Shown here: in pieces, positions 49,138-58,326 of the stretch | How positions within the stretch are numbered: position 1 is the first letter of the stretch | Layout of the letters: every line of letters begins with the position of its first letter | NCBI RefSeq assembly: GCF_000735435.1 | Contig: NZ_JMPP01000028.1 | Location: 62,001 to 126,000, forward strand | DNA length: 64,000 nucleotides | Source of the DNA: Klebsiella planticola ATCC 33531 | Lineage (GTDB): Bacteria > Pseudomonadota > Gammaproteobacteria > Enterobacterales > Enterobacteriaceae | Direction of reading: 5' to 3' | Made by a program: the position numbers and the translations under genes | Notes under the pieces: model-generated | Databases searched by the model: none | Told to the model about the DNA's origin: nothing | The model's input: only the letters and a program-made list of their open reading frames with translations

Positions 49138-50628
49138 TTAACGTAATTCAATCCAGGTGGTTTTTAATTTGGTGAACTTATCAAAGGCATGTAAAGACAG
49201 GTCGCGGCCAAAACCTGATTGCTGATTGCCACCAAAAGGAACGGTCACATCCAGCGCATCAACGGTGTTGACCGACACCGTCCCGGCGTTCAATTTGCGC
49301 GCCACACGATGCGCCTGATTCAGGTCGTCCGACCATACTGACGCGGCAAGGGCGTAAATATGATTATTCGCCAGTTCGATGGCTTCCGACTCATCATCAA
49401 AGACTTTTACTGCGAGCACCGGGCCGAACACTTCATCACGCCATAAGTTAACGTTTTCACTTTCAATCTCAATCACCGTTGGCAGGATGTAGTTAGTGAC
49501 CGTCTCGATTTCGCGTTGCTCGCCACCCGCGCGCACAATACCGCCCTGAGTCACTGCAGTCTGAATAAAATCCATCACCTTATTTTTATGCGCTGTCGAA
49601 ACCATCGCGCCCATCTTCGCATCCGGGTTCAGCGGGTGGTCAGGTTGCCAGTCGTGCAACCTGGTGATCAACTTCGCCATAAAGTCGGGATAGATCTTAC
49701 GTTCGACTAATAATCTGGAGTTGGCTGAACAAATTTCACCCTGATTGAAACAGATACCGAAGGCGGCTTTTTCGGCGGCTAAATCGAGATCCTGGCAATT
49801 GGCAAAAATAATGTTGGCGCTTTTGCCACCACATTCCAGCCACACCTGTTTCAAATTTGATTGGCCGGAATAGGTCATAAAGGCTTTGCCCACCGCGGTT
49901 GAACCGGTAAAGGTAAGCACATCAACATCGTTATGCAGGCCCAGTGCGGCACCGGCTTCGATCCCCAGCCCGGTAACCACATTTAACACCCCGGCGGGTA
50001 ATCCGGCTTCCAGCGCCAATTCTGCCAGTTTCAGTGCGGTGAAAGGCGAATTCTCCGAGGGTTTCAGGATCACACTATTTCCGGCGGCCAGGGCCGGTCC
50101 GATTTTCCAGGCAGCAATATCGAGGGGGAAATTCCACGGTACAATGGCGGCTACAACGCCGACAGGCTCACGAGTGATGGTTGCCAGCGTGCCTGGACGG
50201 GTCGGGGCGACTTCGTCATAAATCTTATCGATACTTTCTGCGTACCAGGCAATCACATGGGCAGCCCCCGGCACATCAACGTTATACGCATCGAGCACCG
50301 GTTTTCCCATGCTGACGCTTTCCAGCAGCGCCAGTTCTTCCCGATGCTCCAGCATCAGATCCGCCAGCCTGCGCAGTACCGCTTTGCGTTGCGCTAACGG
50401 GCACCCGGACCAGATGCCAGAGGTAAACGCCTGGCGGGCGGAATCCACCGCAGCGTCAATATCCTCAGCCTGACAAGCGGTGACTTCCGCTAACACCGCA
50501 TTGGTGGCGGGATTCACTACCGCCCAGGTTTTCTCCGCTTTGGCGAAGTAAGGTTTACCCCCGATAAGGGAATGCGTGCTAAAGCGTTGTTGGTTCAGCA
50601 GACCTTGCCAGTAATCACGATTAAGCAT
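49138..50628 (-). CDS. NAD(P)-dependent aldehyde dehydrogenase, PuuC-like
   Basis: 496 residues, complete ALDH. PWNFPLDIAAWKIGPALAAGN (about 164-184), TFTGSTAVGK (about 238), catalytic Glu in WLECGGKSANI and catalytic Cys in FNQGEICSANSRLL (about 300). The N-terminal YWQGLLNQQRF and overall sequence are closest to PuuC, the gamma-glutamyl-aminobutyraldehyde dehydrogenase, among the proteins I know. It should oxidise the aldehyde formed by the adjacent GMC oxidase. AAGGAG precedes the ATG at 50628, which overlaps the GMC stop by 8 bp. Confidence 0.92.
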   Translation of the reverse strand: MLNRDYWQGLLNQQRFSTHSLIGGKPYFAKAEKTWAVVNPATNAVLAEVTACQAEDIDAAVDSARQAFTSGIWSGCPLAQRKAVLRRLADLMLEHREELALLESVSMGKPVLDAYNVDVPGAAHVIAWYAESIDKIYDEVAPTRPGTLATITREPVGVVAAIVPWNFPLDIAAWKIGPALAAGNSVILKPSENSPFTALKLAELALEAGLPAGVLNVVTGLGIEAGAALGLHNDVDVLTFTGSTAVGKAFMTYSGQSNLKQVWLECGGKSANIIFANCQDLDLAAEKAAFGICFNQGEICSANSRLLVERKIYPDFMAKLITRLHDWQPDHPLNPDAKMGAMVSTAHKNKVMDFIQTAVTQGGIVRAGGEQREIETVTNYILPTVIEIESENVNLWRDEVFGPVLAVKVFDDESEAIELANNHIYALAASVWSDDLNQAHRVARKLNAGTVSVNTVDALDVTVPFGGNQQSGFGRDLSLHAFDKFTKLKTTWIELR

Positions 50629-52273
50629 ACGCGTTCTCCTTATTCGTCTTGGTCTCAGCTACCGGCGTTCCTTGCAGGATCATGCTTGCCGCACGTTCGC
50701 CAATCATTATTGAAGGGGCATTGGTGTTGCCGCTGATAAGCGATGGCATGATTGATGCGTCAGCCACGCGCAAATTTTCCACGCCATACACTTTGAGGGT
50801 ATCCGGTGCGACAACGCTCATTTCATCCCGGCCCATCTTGCAGGTGCCCACCGGATGGAAAACGGTGGCGCAATATTCTCTGACGTATTGATGCAGCTGT
50901 TCGTCGGTCTGAATATGTTCGCCCGGCAGCATCTCTTCACCCCGCATTGCGGCGAATTCCGGCTGAGCAAGAATGTTCCTTGCCACTTTTATCCCCTCAA
51001 CCAGCACGCTGGCGTCATAAGGGTCGGCGAGGAAATTAAAATCAATTGCGATTTGTCCATCGCGCGTTAACTGCAACGCGCCGATCGATTTCGGGCGTAA
51101 CACGCAGGTGTGAATCGCGTAGCCGTGGCCCCATTCAAATAAGCGCCCCCGGTGGCTGCGATAACCCGGCACAAAATGGAACTGAATATCGGGTTCATCG
51201 CTACTGAGGTTCGTCGCGGCAAAACCTCCCGCTTCTACATAATTGGTGGTTAACCAACCTTTGCGGCGAAACAGATAGTTGAAGGGTGAAGTCAGGATCG
51301 GTTTCCAGGCGGCGAGGGAAAAACCCAGCGTTAGCGGGTTACCGGACCGCACGGTGACCAGACCATCCAGATGATCCTGAAGATTTTTACCCACGCCGGG
51401 GAGAGGGTGCACTAGCGGGATACCTGCGGCTTCAAGTTCGGCGGCAGGCCCGATGCCTGACTTCAAGAGAATATGTGGTGAGCCAATGGAGCCTGCTGAC
51501 AGGATGACTTCCTGGCGGCACAAAATTGACGTGGGTTGATCGCGGCCATGCTCAGTAATACGTACGCCTTTGACCACTTTGTCTTCAATAATCAACGTTT
51601 GCACGGTGCAGTCGGTCATGACCGTCAAATTGCTTTGACCAATATGGGGATGCAAAAATGCGCGATAGCTCGATAACCGTTTGCCCTCTTTTTGCGTAAC
51701 GTTATAAATGCCGACACCCGACAGCGATTTACCGTTAAAGTCGGTGTTCTCCGCTAATCCGACCCGCTTGCCCGCCGCGACAAACAGCGCTGATACCGGA
51801 TTGGGATCGCGCGGTTTATCAACCAGTAATTCGCCGTTAAAACCATGATATGCCGGGTCCTGAGACAGCAGATTCTTTTCCGAGCGTTTGAACCAGGGCA
51901 GGACATGATTCCAGCCCCAACCCTCACAACCTTGCTGTTCCCAGCGGTCATAATCAGAAGGTAATCCGCGAATATAAATCATGCTGTTCATGGATGAGGA
52001 ACCCCCCAGCGCCTTGCCGCGCGGGACGTGGAGTTGTCGTCCCCCCAGGCTTTTTTGTGGCGTTGAATAAAAGTTCCAGCTGAACTTTTTGCTTTTATAC
52101 AGGGTAATGGTTCCCGCAGGCGTCTGGATGCGAGGGGTCTCATCGCGACTGCCAGCCTCAATCAGGCAGATCTTCAGATCTGCCTGCTGCGCAAGCCGGG
52201 CGGCCAGCACGGAACCTGCGGAACCCCCACCAATAATGATGTAGTCGTAGGTATTGCTATTGTTCATAGTCAT
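50621..52273 (-). CDS. GMC-family alcohol oxidase/dehydrogenase (BetA-like)
   Basis: 550 residues. FAD-binding YDYIIIGGGSAGSVLAARL at residues 9-27, the GMC signature GKALGGSSSMNSMIYIRG (about 83-100), and near the C-terminus the active-site His of ATVFHPVGTCKMG with the Asn position in ISGNTNAPSIMIGERAA. Like choline dehydrogenase it should turn a primary alcohol into an aldehyde, passed to the aldehyde dehydrogenase. ATGs at 52273 and 52267 are both possible; neither has a strong ribosome site. It follows the permease gene by 8 bp. Confidence 0.9.
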   Translation of the reverse strand: MTMNNSNTYDYIIIGGGSAGSVLAARLAQQADLKICLIEAGSRDETPRIQTPAGTITLYKSKKFSWNFYSTPQKSLGGRQLHVPRGKALGGSSSMNSMIYIRGLPSDYDRWEQQGCEGWGWNHVLPWFKRSEKNLLSQDPAYHGFNGELLVDKPRDPNPVSALFVAAGKRVGLAENTDFNGKSLSGVGIYNVTQKEGKRLSSYRAFLHPHIGQSNLTVMTDCTVQTLIIEDKVVKGVRITEHGRDQPTSILCRQEVILSAGSIGSPHILLKSGIGPAAELEAAGIPLVHPLPGVGKNLQDHLDGLVTVRSGNPLTLGFSLAAWKPILTSPFNYLFRRKGWLTTNYVEAGGFAATNLSSDEPDIQFHFVPGYRSHRGRLFEWGHGYAIHTCVLRPKSIGALQLTRDGQIAIDFNFLADPYDASVLVEGIKVARNILAQPEFAAMRGEEMLPGEHIQTDEQLHQYVREYCATVFHPVGTCKMGRDEMSVVAPDTLKVYGVENLRVADASIMPSLISGNTNAPSIMIGERAASMILQGTPVAETKTNKENAYA

Positions 52274-52281
52274 TCCGGTAA

Positions 52282-53685
52282 TTATTTAGCAACAGAGGTT
52301 TGCGCCACTGCCTGAGTACGGCAGAGGAAATAATAAACAGGCGAGACAATGGCTAAACCAATAATCCAAGAGATGTCGGCACCACCTAACATATTCGCTG
52401 CCGGACCGGTGTAAATGGCGGTGGACATAAATGGAATCTCGACCACGATACCCAGCAGATAACAGAAAATGGCTTTTGAATTGAAATAACCGTATATGCC
52501 ACCGTCGCGACGGAAGAATGAAGCGACATCATAATTACCGTGGGCAACCAGATAGTAATCAACCAGGTTAATTGCCGTCCACGGCACCAGCACATACAGC
52601 AACATCAGAATAAAGTTGGTGTAATTGACCAGAAAGTTTTCCTGACCATAAATCGCAATCAGCACTTCGATAAGGATGGTGACAATTGAAACCACAATGC
52701 GGGCGCCAGAAAGCGGCGACCACTTAGGCAGGAATGTCTGGCCGAGCGTCAGGGTGCAGAGCACGCCGCAATAGAGGTTCATTGCATTGGTCGCGGCAAT
52801 GCCTAAGGCAAACACAATAATGACGGTGGAGGATAATCCGCCGGTCATATTCACAATGCCGGTGATTAAATCACCCTCCACAATGCAAATAGAAACCAGA
52901 ATACCAAGAATCATCGGGAACAATGAACCCAGTACGCATCCCAGGTAACTACACCAGAAGACACTTTTTTCGCTGATATCTTTTGGCATGTAGCGGGAAT
53001 AATCGGATACATAAGGCGCGTAGGCCAGCTGCCATAACGCGGCGATGGAAATGGCACCGAGGAATCCGCTGAGATTAAAACCATTGCGCGCGAGAAAATC
53101 AGTCGGCAGACCATGCACGAAAACAATCCACACAAAGGCCGTGAGCAAAATAATACCGGATACCCATGACATCACCTTGGTGTAGGCATGAATCAGGTTA
53201 TAGCCGAAGGCACAGGCCACCAGGCTGAGTACCGCAGAAACCAGAATGCCGGTATCCGTAGAAACCGGTGCGTAGATGGCGTGCAGTGACTGACCGCCCA
53301 GCACCAGGTTCGATGCCAGAAAGCCGATATACATGATGACGACTAACGCCACCACCAGCACGGAACCATAAGAACCAAACTGGCCGCGGGTTTGCACCAT
53401 CTGCGGCACACCTAATTGTGGCCCCTGCGCGGAATGCAATGCCATAAACAGCCCGCCGGCAAGGTTACCAATCAATACGGCGATGGTGGCCCACATAAAA
53501 GATAAGTGGAAAATACTCACCGCCAGCGCACCGGTAATCACGGTTAGCAACATGATGTTTGAACCAAACCAGATGGTAAAAAGATCCCGTGGCTTGCCAT
53601 GACGTTCATGCGCGGGAATAGGCTGGATAGTGCTCAACTCTATTGTGGTTGCAACAGCATTATCTTTTGGGTTGTTTGTCATCAT
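52282..53685 (-). CDS. NCS1 nucleobase/cation symporter
   Basis: 467 residues with about twelve hydrophobic helices. RDLFTIWFGSNIMLLTVITGAL (about 33-54), GPQLGVPQMVQTRGQFG (about 88-104) and APYVSDYSRYMP (about 222-233) are NCS1 signatures shared with cytosine, allantoin, hydantoin and related permeases. The substrate is probably a small nitrogen heterocycle or related cation. It is the first gene of the leftward operon permease - GMC oxidase - aldehyde dehydrogenase. Confidence 0.92.
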   Translation of the reverse strand: MMTNNPKDNAVATTIELSTIQPIPAHERHGKPRDLFTIWFGSNIMLLTVITGALAVSIFHLSFMWATIAVLIGNLAGGLFMALHSAQGPQLGVPQMVQTRGQFGSYGSVLVVALVVIMYIGFLASNLVLGGQSLHAIYAPVSTDTGILVSAVLSLVACAFGYNLIHAYTKVMSWVSGIILLTAFVWIVFVHGLPTDFLARNGFNLSGFLGAISIAALWQLAYAPYVSDYSRYMPKDISEKSVFWCSYLGCVLGSLFPMILGILVSICIVEGDLITGIVNMTGGLSSTVIIVFALGIAATNAMNLYCGVLCTLTLGQTFLPKWSPLSGARIVVSIVTILIEVLIAIYGQENFLVNYTNFILMLLYVLVPWTAINLVDYYLVAHGNYDVASFFRRDGGIYGYFNSKAIFCYLLGIVVEIPFMSTAIYTGPAANMLGGADISWIIGLAIVSPVYYFLCRTQAVAQTSVAK

Positions 53686-54293
53686 AGTTATCTCAACAAA
53701 GTCATTTGCAGGCTTGCCGCATGGCTGCGGTTATAACCACCCAAAAAATTGGGCGGCGTGAAAATAACGTTGATGGGATGTTGCAACAGTTGGCTATAGA
53801 GAGAAATGAAGAAAAATATAGCCAACTAATATAAAAAAAAGATGCAATACCGCTTATGGATTGGTCGCCCCAAATTGGGACGTTAGAGAATGACAGGTGA
53901 GATCTTTTTGAATCCAATTAACCTCATGATTATTAACATCTAAAATAAAAGACTCTGGCTGAATGCTTTATCTTGGTGCGCGCCTGCACGTCGATGAAGC
54001 ATCATTGGCAATATAAAATATCGTTAATTCTGCAAAATTAATAAGTAAAAATGTTGCCTGTGAATCGCGTGAATTTGATTTATCTCAGCACCTTTTTATC
54101 TTGCCTGTGCAGTGCGGATGCGGCTTTAACAGGGCTTTGTATTTTATTTCGGTGATGAAGGTTGCCAGCAGGTTAAATATTTTCTATCCAGACGCTCACT
54201 TTATAATATTTTACCGCCTGCACGCGCTCCAATAGTCTTGGGTCCTTCTTAAGTGGTTAATCCCCTGCGTGATGCGGGATGAAGGACGTTGAA
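53686..54293. promoter_or_regulatory. divergent promoter region of the island A catabolic operons
   Basis: About 600 bp without a gene. It contains a perfect 11-bp inverted repeat at 53788-53827 and two short CCCAA...TTGGG palindromes (about 53742-53755 and 53871-53881). An open frame within it (53702-53917, minus) has no ribosome site. The region must drive both the permease and the monooxygenase operons. Confidence 0.55.
53788..53827. promoter_or_regulatory. 11-bp inverted repeat, candidate operator
   Basis: AGTTGGCTATA (53788-53798) and TATAGCCAACT (53817-53827) are exact complements with an 18-nt spacer, about 100 bp upstream of the permease start. Its place between divergent operons suits an operator for the LysR protein encoded at 48173, though the spacer is longer than in simple LysR boxes. 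Confidence 0.5.
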
Positions 54294-55562
54294 ATGACAT
54301 CATTAAAAACTGAAACAGATACGCTGATTATTGGCGCGGGTCAGGCGGGGGTTGCCATGAGCGAACACCTGACGCGTCTGGGCATTCCGCATCTGGTAGT
54401 GGAGAAAAATCGAATTGCCGAATCCTGGCGTAGTCGTCGCTGGGATTCGCTGGTTGCCAACGGTCCGGCCTGGCATGACCGCTTTCCGGGGATGGAATTT
54501 CCCGGCTGCTCACCAGACAGCTTCGTGGCGAAAGAACAGGTTGCCGATTATTTTGTCAGCTACGCCGCCATGAACCAGTTACCGATTCTTACTGGCGTCG
54601 AAGTGATAAGCGCTGAACGCAATCAGGGGCGCAGTGGTTTCACCGTCACCACCTCCGCAGGCGTGATCAATGTGCAGCGTATTGTGGCCGCTACCGGTCC
54701 TTTCCAGCGTCCGGTTATCCCGGCGATTGCTCCTCAACATAGCCAGGTACAACAGCTGCACTCTGCTGACTATAAAAATCCGCAGCAGCTGCCGCAGGGT
54801 GGCGTACTGGTGGTTGGTGCCGGTTCTTCCGGGGTGCAGATTGCCGATGAATTGCAACGATCCGGTAAACCAGTGTGGTTATCGGTGGGGCCGCACGATC
54901 GCCCGCCACGTTCTTACCGTGGCCGGGACTTCTGCTGGTGGCTTGGGGTGCTCGGATTGTGGGATGCCGCGGCCAGTCAACCGGGCAAAGAGCATGTCAC
55001 CATCGCCGTGAGCGGTGCACGCGGTGGACATACCGTCGATTTCCGTCGTCTGGCGGCGCAGGGCGTAAACCTCGTTGGCCTGACGGAAAGTTTCACCGAA
55101 AACACCGTACGTTTTCAGGATGATCTGGCGGAGAATATTGCGCGTGGCGATGCGAATTATCTCGCGTTGCTGGATGCTGCCGATGCGTATATCGAGCGCA
55201 ACGGCCTCGATTTACCGCCAGAACCACAGGCGCGTGAGTTCCTGCCAGACCCCGCTTGTGTCACCCATCCGCAGCTCTCATTGAATCTGGCAGAGGCCGG
55301 AATCACCAGCATTATCTGGGCGACGGGCTACGTCACCGATTACAGCTGGTTAAAGGTCAATGCCTTCAATGAACAGGGCAGACCGCAGCATCATCGTGGC
55401 GTGTCCAGTGAGCCGGGCGTTTATTTTCTTGGCTTGCCGTGGTTGTCACGTCGTGGTTCCACCTTTATCTGGGGCGTCTGGCACGATGCCAAATTCATTG
55501 CTGACCAGATCGCTATCCAGCGCCAGTACCAGCAGTATCGCGCACCCTCTGACTCGCTTTAA
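54294..55562 (+). CDS. FMO-type flavin monooxygenase
   Basis: 422 residues from the ATG at 54294, preceded by GAAGGA at good distance; an ATG at 54279 has no site. FAD motif TLIIGAGQAGVAMSEHL (about 11-27), FMO/CzcO-like segment AATGPFQRPVIPAI, NADPH motif VLVVGAGSSGVQIADEL (about 175-191) and the late IWATGYVTDYSWL. The family hydroxylates N or S atoms or does Baeyer-Villiger insertions. As first gene of the rightward operon with RidA, DUF1028 and M20 genes, it probably attacks the imported compound. Substrate not known. Confidence 0.9.
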   Translation: MTSLKTETDTLIIGAGQAGVAMSEHLTRLGIPHLVVEKNRIAESWRSRRWDSLVANGPAWHDRFPGMEFPGCSPDSFVAKEQVADYFVSYAAMNQLPILTGVEVISAERNQGRSGFTVTTSAGVINVQRIVAATGPFQRPVIPAIAPQHSQVQQLHSADYKNPQQLPQGGVLVVGAGSSGVQIADELQRSGKPVWLSVGPHDRPPRSYRGRDFCWWLGVLGLWDAAASQPGKEHVTIAVSGARGGHTVDFRRLAAQGVNLVGLTESFTENTVRFQDDLAENIARGDANYLALLDAADAYIERNGLDLPPEPQAREFLPDPACVTHPQLSLNLAEAGITSIIWATGYVTDYSWLKVNAFNEQGRPQHHRGVSSEPGVYFLGLPWLSRRGSTFIWGVWHDAKFIADQIAIQRQYQQYRAPSDSL

Positions 55563-55571
55563 GGAACTGTT

Positions 55572-55997
55572 ATGCCTACACATCAACGTATTCGTATGTT
55601 CAACACCAAAGAAACTTATCCGAATCAGACACTGGACAACGATCTCTGCCAGGCGGTACGCGCCGGTAATACCGTCTACGTGCGCGGCCAGGTGGGTACC
55701 GATTTTGCAGGGAATCTGGTCGGGCTGGGCGATCCACGCGCTCAAACCGAACAGGCGATGAAAAACCTTAAACAGCTGCTGGAAGAAGCCGGTAGCGACC
55801 TGAGCCATATCGTGAAAACCACCACCTATCTTACCGATCCGCGTTATCGCGAGCCGGTTTACCAGGAAGTGGGGAAATGGCTGAAAGGGGTGTTTCCGAT
55901 TTCAACTGGCCTGGTGGTTTCGGCGCTGGCACAGCCGCAGTGGCTGATGGAAATTGATGTGATTGCGGTGATCCCGGATGACTGGGAGGCGAAATGA
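55572..55997 (+). CDS. RidA (YjgF/YER057c/UK114)-family protein
   Basis: 141 residues with the RidA trimer fold: VYVRGQVGTDFAGNLVG (about 36-52), DPRAQTEQAMKNLKQLLEEAGSDLSHIVKTTTYLTD. The arginine that enamine/imine deaminases of this family need (Arg105 of E. coli RidA) aligns with a Ser/Thr in FPISTGLVVSALAQ, so archetypal deaminase activity is doubtful. RutC of the pyrimidine Rut pathway is also a RidA relative working after a flavin monooxygenase. TAAGGAACTG precedes the ATG; the gene overlaps the next by 4 bp. Confidence 0.93.
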   Translation: MPTHQRIRMFNTKETYPNQTLDNDLCQAVRAGNTVYVRGQVGTDFAGNLVGLGDPRAQTEQAMKNLKQLLEEAGSDLSHIVKTTTYLTDPRYREPVYQEVGKWLKGVFPISTGLVVSALAQPQWLMEIDVIAVIPDDWEAK

Positions 55998-56668
55998 CGC
56001 TTTCGATTGCGGCACGCTGTACGGAGTCCGGCCAGCTTGGTATCGCCATTAGTTCGTCGAGCATTGCCGTAGGTGCGCGTTGCCCGTGGCTGGTGGCCGG
56101 AGTGGGTGCGGTATCCAGCCAGAATATCACATTACCGGCGCTGGGGCAGCAGATTCTGGCGCGTCTGGAAGAGGGCTTAACGCCGGAACAGGCGCTGACA
56201 AGAGCACTGGCAGAAGATCGCTTTAGCGAATATCGCCAGGTGATGGTCATTGACGCCAGCGGTCGCAGCGCCGCCTTTAGCGGTGACAAGACGCTGGGTA
56301 TTTATCATGTGGTACAGGGCAAAGAGTGCGTGGCAGCAGGAAATATGCTGGCGGAACAAGAGGTGATTGCCGAGATGGCGGCGGCTTTTGAAGCTGCCAC
56401 CGGTGAGCTTACTGGTCGCCTGCTCACGGCGTTGCAGGCAGGGATCGATGCCGGTGGTGAGGCGGGGCCGGTGCATTCTGCTGCTGTGAAGGTGGTGGAT
56501 GATTACACCTGGCCGCTGGTGGATCTGCGCGTTGACTGGGCAGAAGAAAACCCATTGGCAGAACTGCACAAGTTGTGGCTGGCGTATGAACCTCAGATGC
56601 AGGCTTACGTCACCCGGGCACTGGATCCACGTGATGCTCCGAGCTATGGCGTACCCGGCGATGAGTAG
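55994..56668 (+). CDS. DUF1028 (Ntn-hydrolase-like) protein
   Basis: 224 residues. LGIAISSSSIAVGARCPWLVAGVGAVSSQN (about 15-44) and the following helix-rich part are the DUF1028 signature; the fold is thought to resemble Ntn hydrolases, but the activity is unknown to me. MTLSIAARC at the N-terminus fits the family start. It is sandwiched, with overlapping codons on both sides, between the RidA-like and the M20 deacylase genes, which argues for a direct step in the same pathway, perhaps amide or lactam opening (speculation). Confidence 0.9.
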   Translation: MTLSIAARCTESGQLGIAISSSSIAVGARCPWLVAGVGAVSSQNITLPALGQQILARLEEGLTPEQALTRALAEDRFSEYRQVMVIDASGRSAAFSGDKTLGIYHVVQGKECVAAGNMLAEQEVIAEMAAAFEAATGELTGRLLTALQAGIDAGGEAGPVHSAAVKVVDDYTWPLVDLRVDWAEENPLAELHKLWLAYEPQMQAYVTRALDPRDAPSYGVPGDE

Positions 56669-57815
56669 CGCGGTGCGCGATATCCTTGCGGCGTTGCTGG
56701 CGTTTGATACCACCAGCCGCGAATCCAATCTGGCCTTGATTACCTGGATTGAGGATTTTCTGGCGCAGCGCGGGATCGCATCGCAACGCATCATGGATGA
56801 CAGCGGGCGCAAAGCCAATCTGTATGCCCGGCTGGGGCCGGGTGGTGATGGCGGGGTGATGTTATCCGGTCACACCGATGTGGTGCCGGTCGATGGTCAG
56901 CAATGGACGCTGCCGCCGTTTGCCCTGACACAACAGAAAGGGCGCTACTATGGTCGCGGCAGTGCGGACATGAAAGGCTTTCTGGCCTGCGTGCTGGCAT
57001 CGCTGGATAGCTTTCTGGCCCAGCCGTTGCGTCTGCCGCTGCATCTGGCTTTTTCCTATGATGAGGAAGTGGGCTGCCTCGGGGTGCGGAGCATGGTGGA
57101 GTTTTTGCGTGCGTCAGCAGAAAAGCCCGCCATGTGTATCATCGGCGAACCGACAGAAATGCGCCCGGTATATGGACATAAAGGCAAGGTGGCGATGCGT
57201 TGTCAGGTGCATGGTCGCGCCTGCCACTCGGCCTATGCACCTTCTGGCGTCAATGCCATCGAATACGCGGCAAGGCTTATCAATCAGCTCGGCGAAGCGG
57301 CGCAGCAACTGAAGCAGATAGAGGATGCGCGTTTTGATCCCCCCTATAGCACGCTCCAGACCGGTGTGATTCAGGGCGGCAGCGCGCTGAACATCGTGCC
57401 GCAGGATTGTCAGTTTGATTTCGAAATCCGCTATCTGCCGGAGGTGCATGTTCAGGGGGTCATTACCCAGGTTGAGCAGTACGCGCAACAGCAACTGTTA
57501 CCGCAAATGCAGGCGGTGGAGGCTGAAAGCACGATTCATTTTCTGCCGCTCAGCCACTACCCAGGCCTGCTCACCGATCCCCAATCACAATTTGCCCAAT
57601 GGCTGGCGCAATGGAGCGGAAGCGACGATTTCTCTACCGTGGCGTTTGGCACTGAAGGGGGATTATTTGATGAAGCGGGGATTGCAACCCTGATTTGCGG
57701 GCCGGGCAGTATGGAGCAGGGGCACAAGCCGGATGAGTTTATCGCTATTGAACAAGTAGAACTCTGTATGGTGATGCTTGTAAATTTATGCAAATGGATG
57801 CGAACTGTCCTCTAA
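56661..57815 (+). CDS. M20-family deacylase (ArgE/DapE-like)
   Basis: 384 residues from the ATG at 56661, inside the end of the DUF1028 gene (ATGAGTAG); an ATG at 56646 is also possible. Metal ligands and catalytic residues are present: MLSGHTDVVPVDG (about 68-80), GRGSADMKGFLAC, YDEEVGCLGVR and the late GPGSMEQGHKPDEF. Length and order match acetylornithine deacetylase. It probably cleaves an N-acyl or amide bond late in the island A pathway. Last gene of the rightward operon. Confidence 0.93.
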   Translation: MSSAVRDILAALLAFDTTSRESNLALITWIEDFLAQRGIASQRIMDDSGRKANLYARLGPGGDGGVMLSGHTDVVPVDGQQWTLPPFALTQQKGRYYGRGSADMKGFLACVLASLDSFLAQPLRLPLHLAFSYDEEVGCLGVRSMVEFLRASAEKPAMCIIGEPTEMRPVYGHKGKVAMRCQVHGRACHSAYAPSGVNAIEYAARLINQLGEAAQQLKQIEDARFDPPYSTLQTGVIQGGSALNIVPQDCQFDFEIRYLPEVHVQGVITQVEQYAQQQLLPQMQAVEAESTIHFLPLSHYPGLLTDPQSQFAQWLAQWSGSDDFSTVAFGTEGGLFDEAGIATLICGPGSMEQGHKPDEFIAIEQVELCMVMLVNLCKWMRTVL

Positions 57816-58250
57816 ATAAAAGAATTAATATTGGATTAATCATAATAAAACACTTCGATTATATTGCGGTATTATTTGATATCAATTGGTCTGATTCCAG
57901 AGTGGTCAGTGGTGGTTTATAAATAGTAAATCATAAGCATTTAGTAATTTCAGTGGGAATAAATATTATTATTGGTGGTTATTAGGCAGGCATAGATTTT
58001 GACTAGGATCACTTTCACTACTCCAGATCTAAAATATTAGTTGGGTTAAATCCTCATAAAACCTTCACGATCCAATGGAGATTGGTGTTTTCCTTCATTT
58101 TCATCGAAAACCTTGATGTCAGATTACCATTAATATACCTATACTTGGGATCATAATGTACTTAAAGAAAGGTTCCCATTTATGAATTAGCAAGCCAGTG
58201 CTACTGCAAACGACTCAACGTTAGATTTCATCTAGTTGCTCCTTATAATA
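57816..58250. other. AT-rich non-coding stretch before the island A integrase
   Basis: About 435 bp with no credible open frame, very AT-rich at first. It separates the catabolic operon from the convergent integrase gene and likely includes the operon's 3' end. No repeat or RNA gene recognised. Confidence 0.4.
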
Positions 58251-58282
58251 AAAGCCGTACCTATGAGAGTGTATACGGCTTT
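58251..58282 (-). terminator. terminator of the island A integrase gene
   Basis: AAAGCCGTA (58251-58259) pairs with TACGGCTTT (58274-58282); on the minus strand the stem ends CTTTTATTAT. It is 44 bp past the integrase stop. Confidence 0.6.
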
Positions 58283-58326
58283 GGTATACGATATGGTTTA
58301 TTTCGACTCGCACAACAATATCGTTT

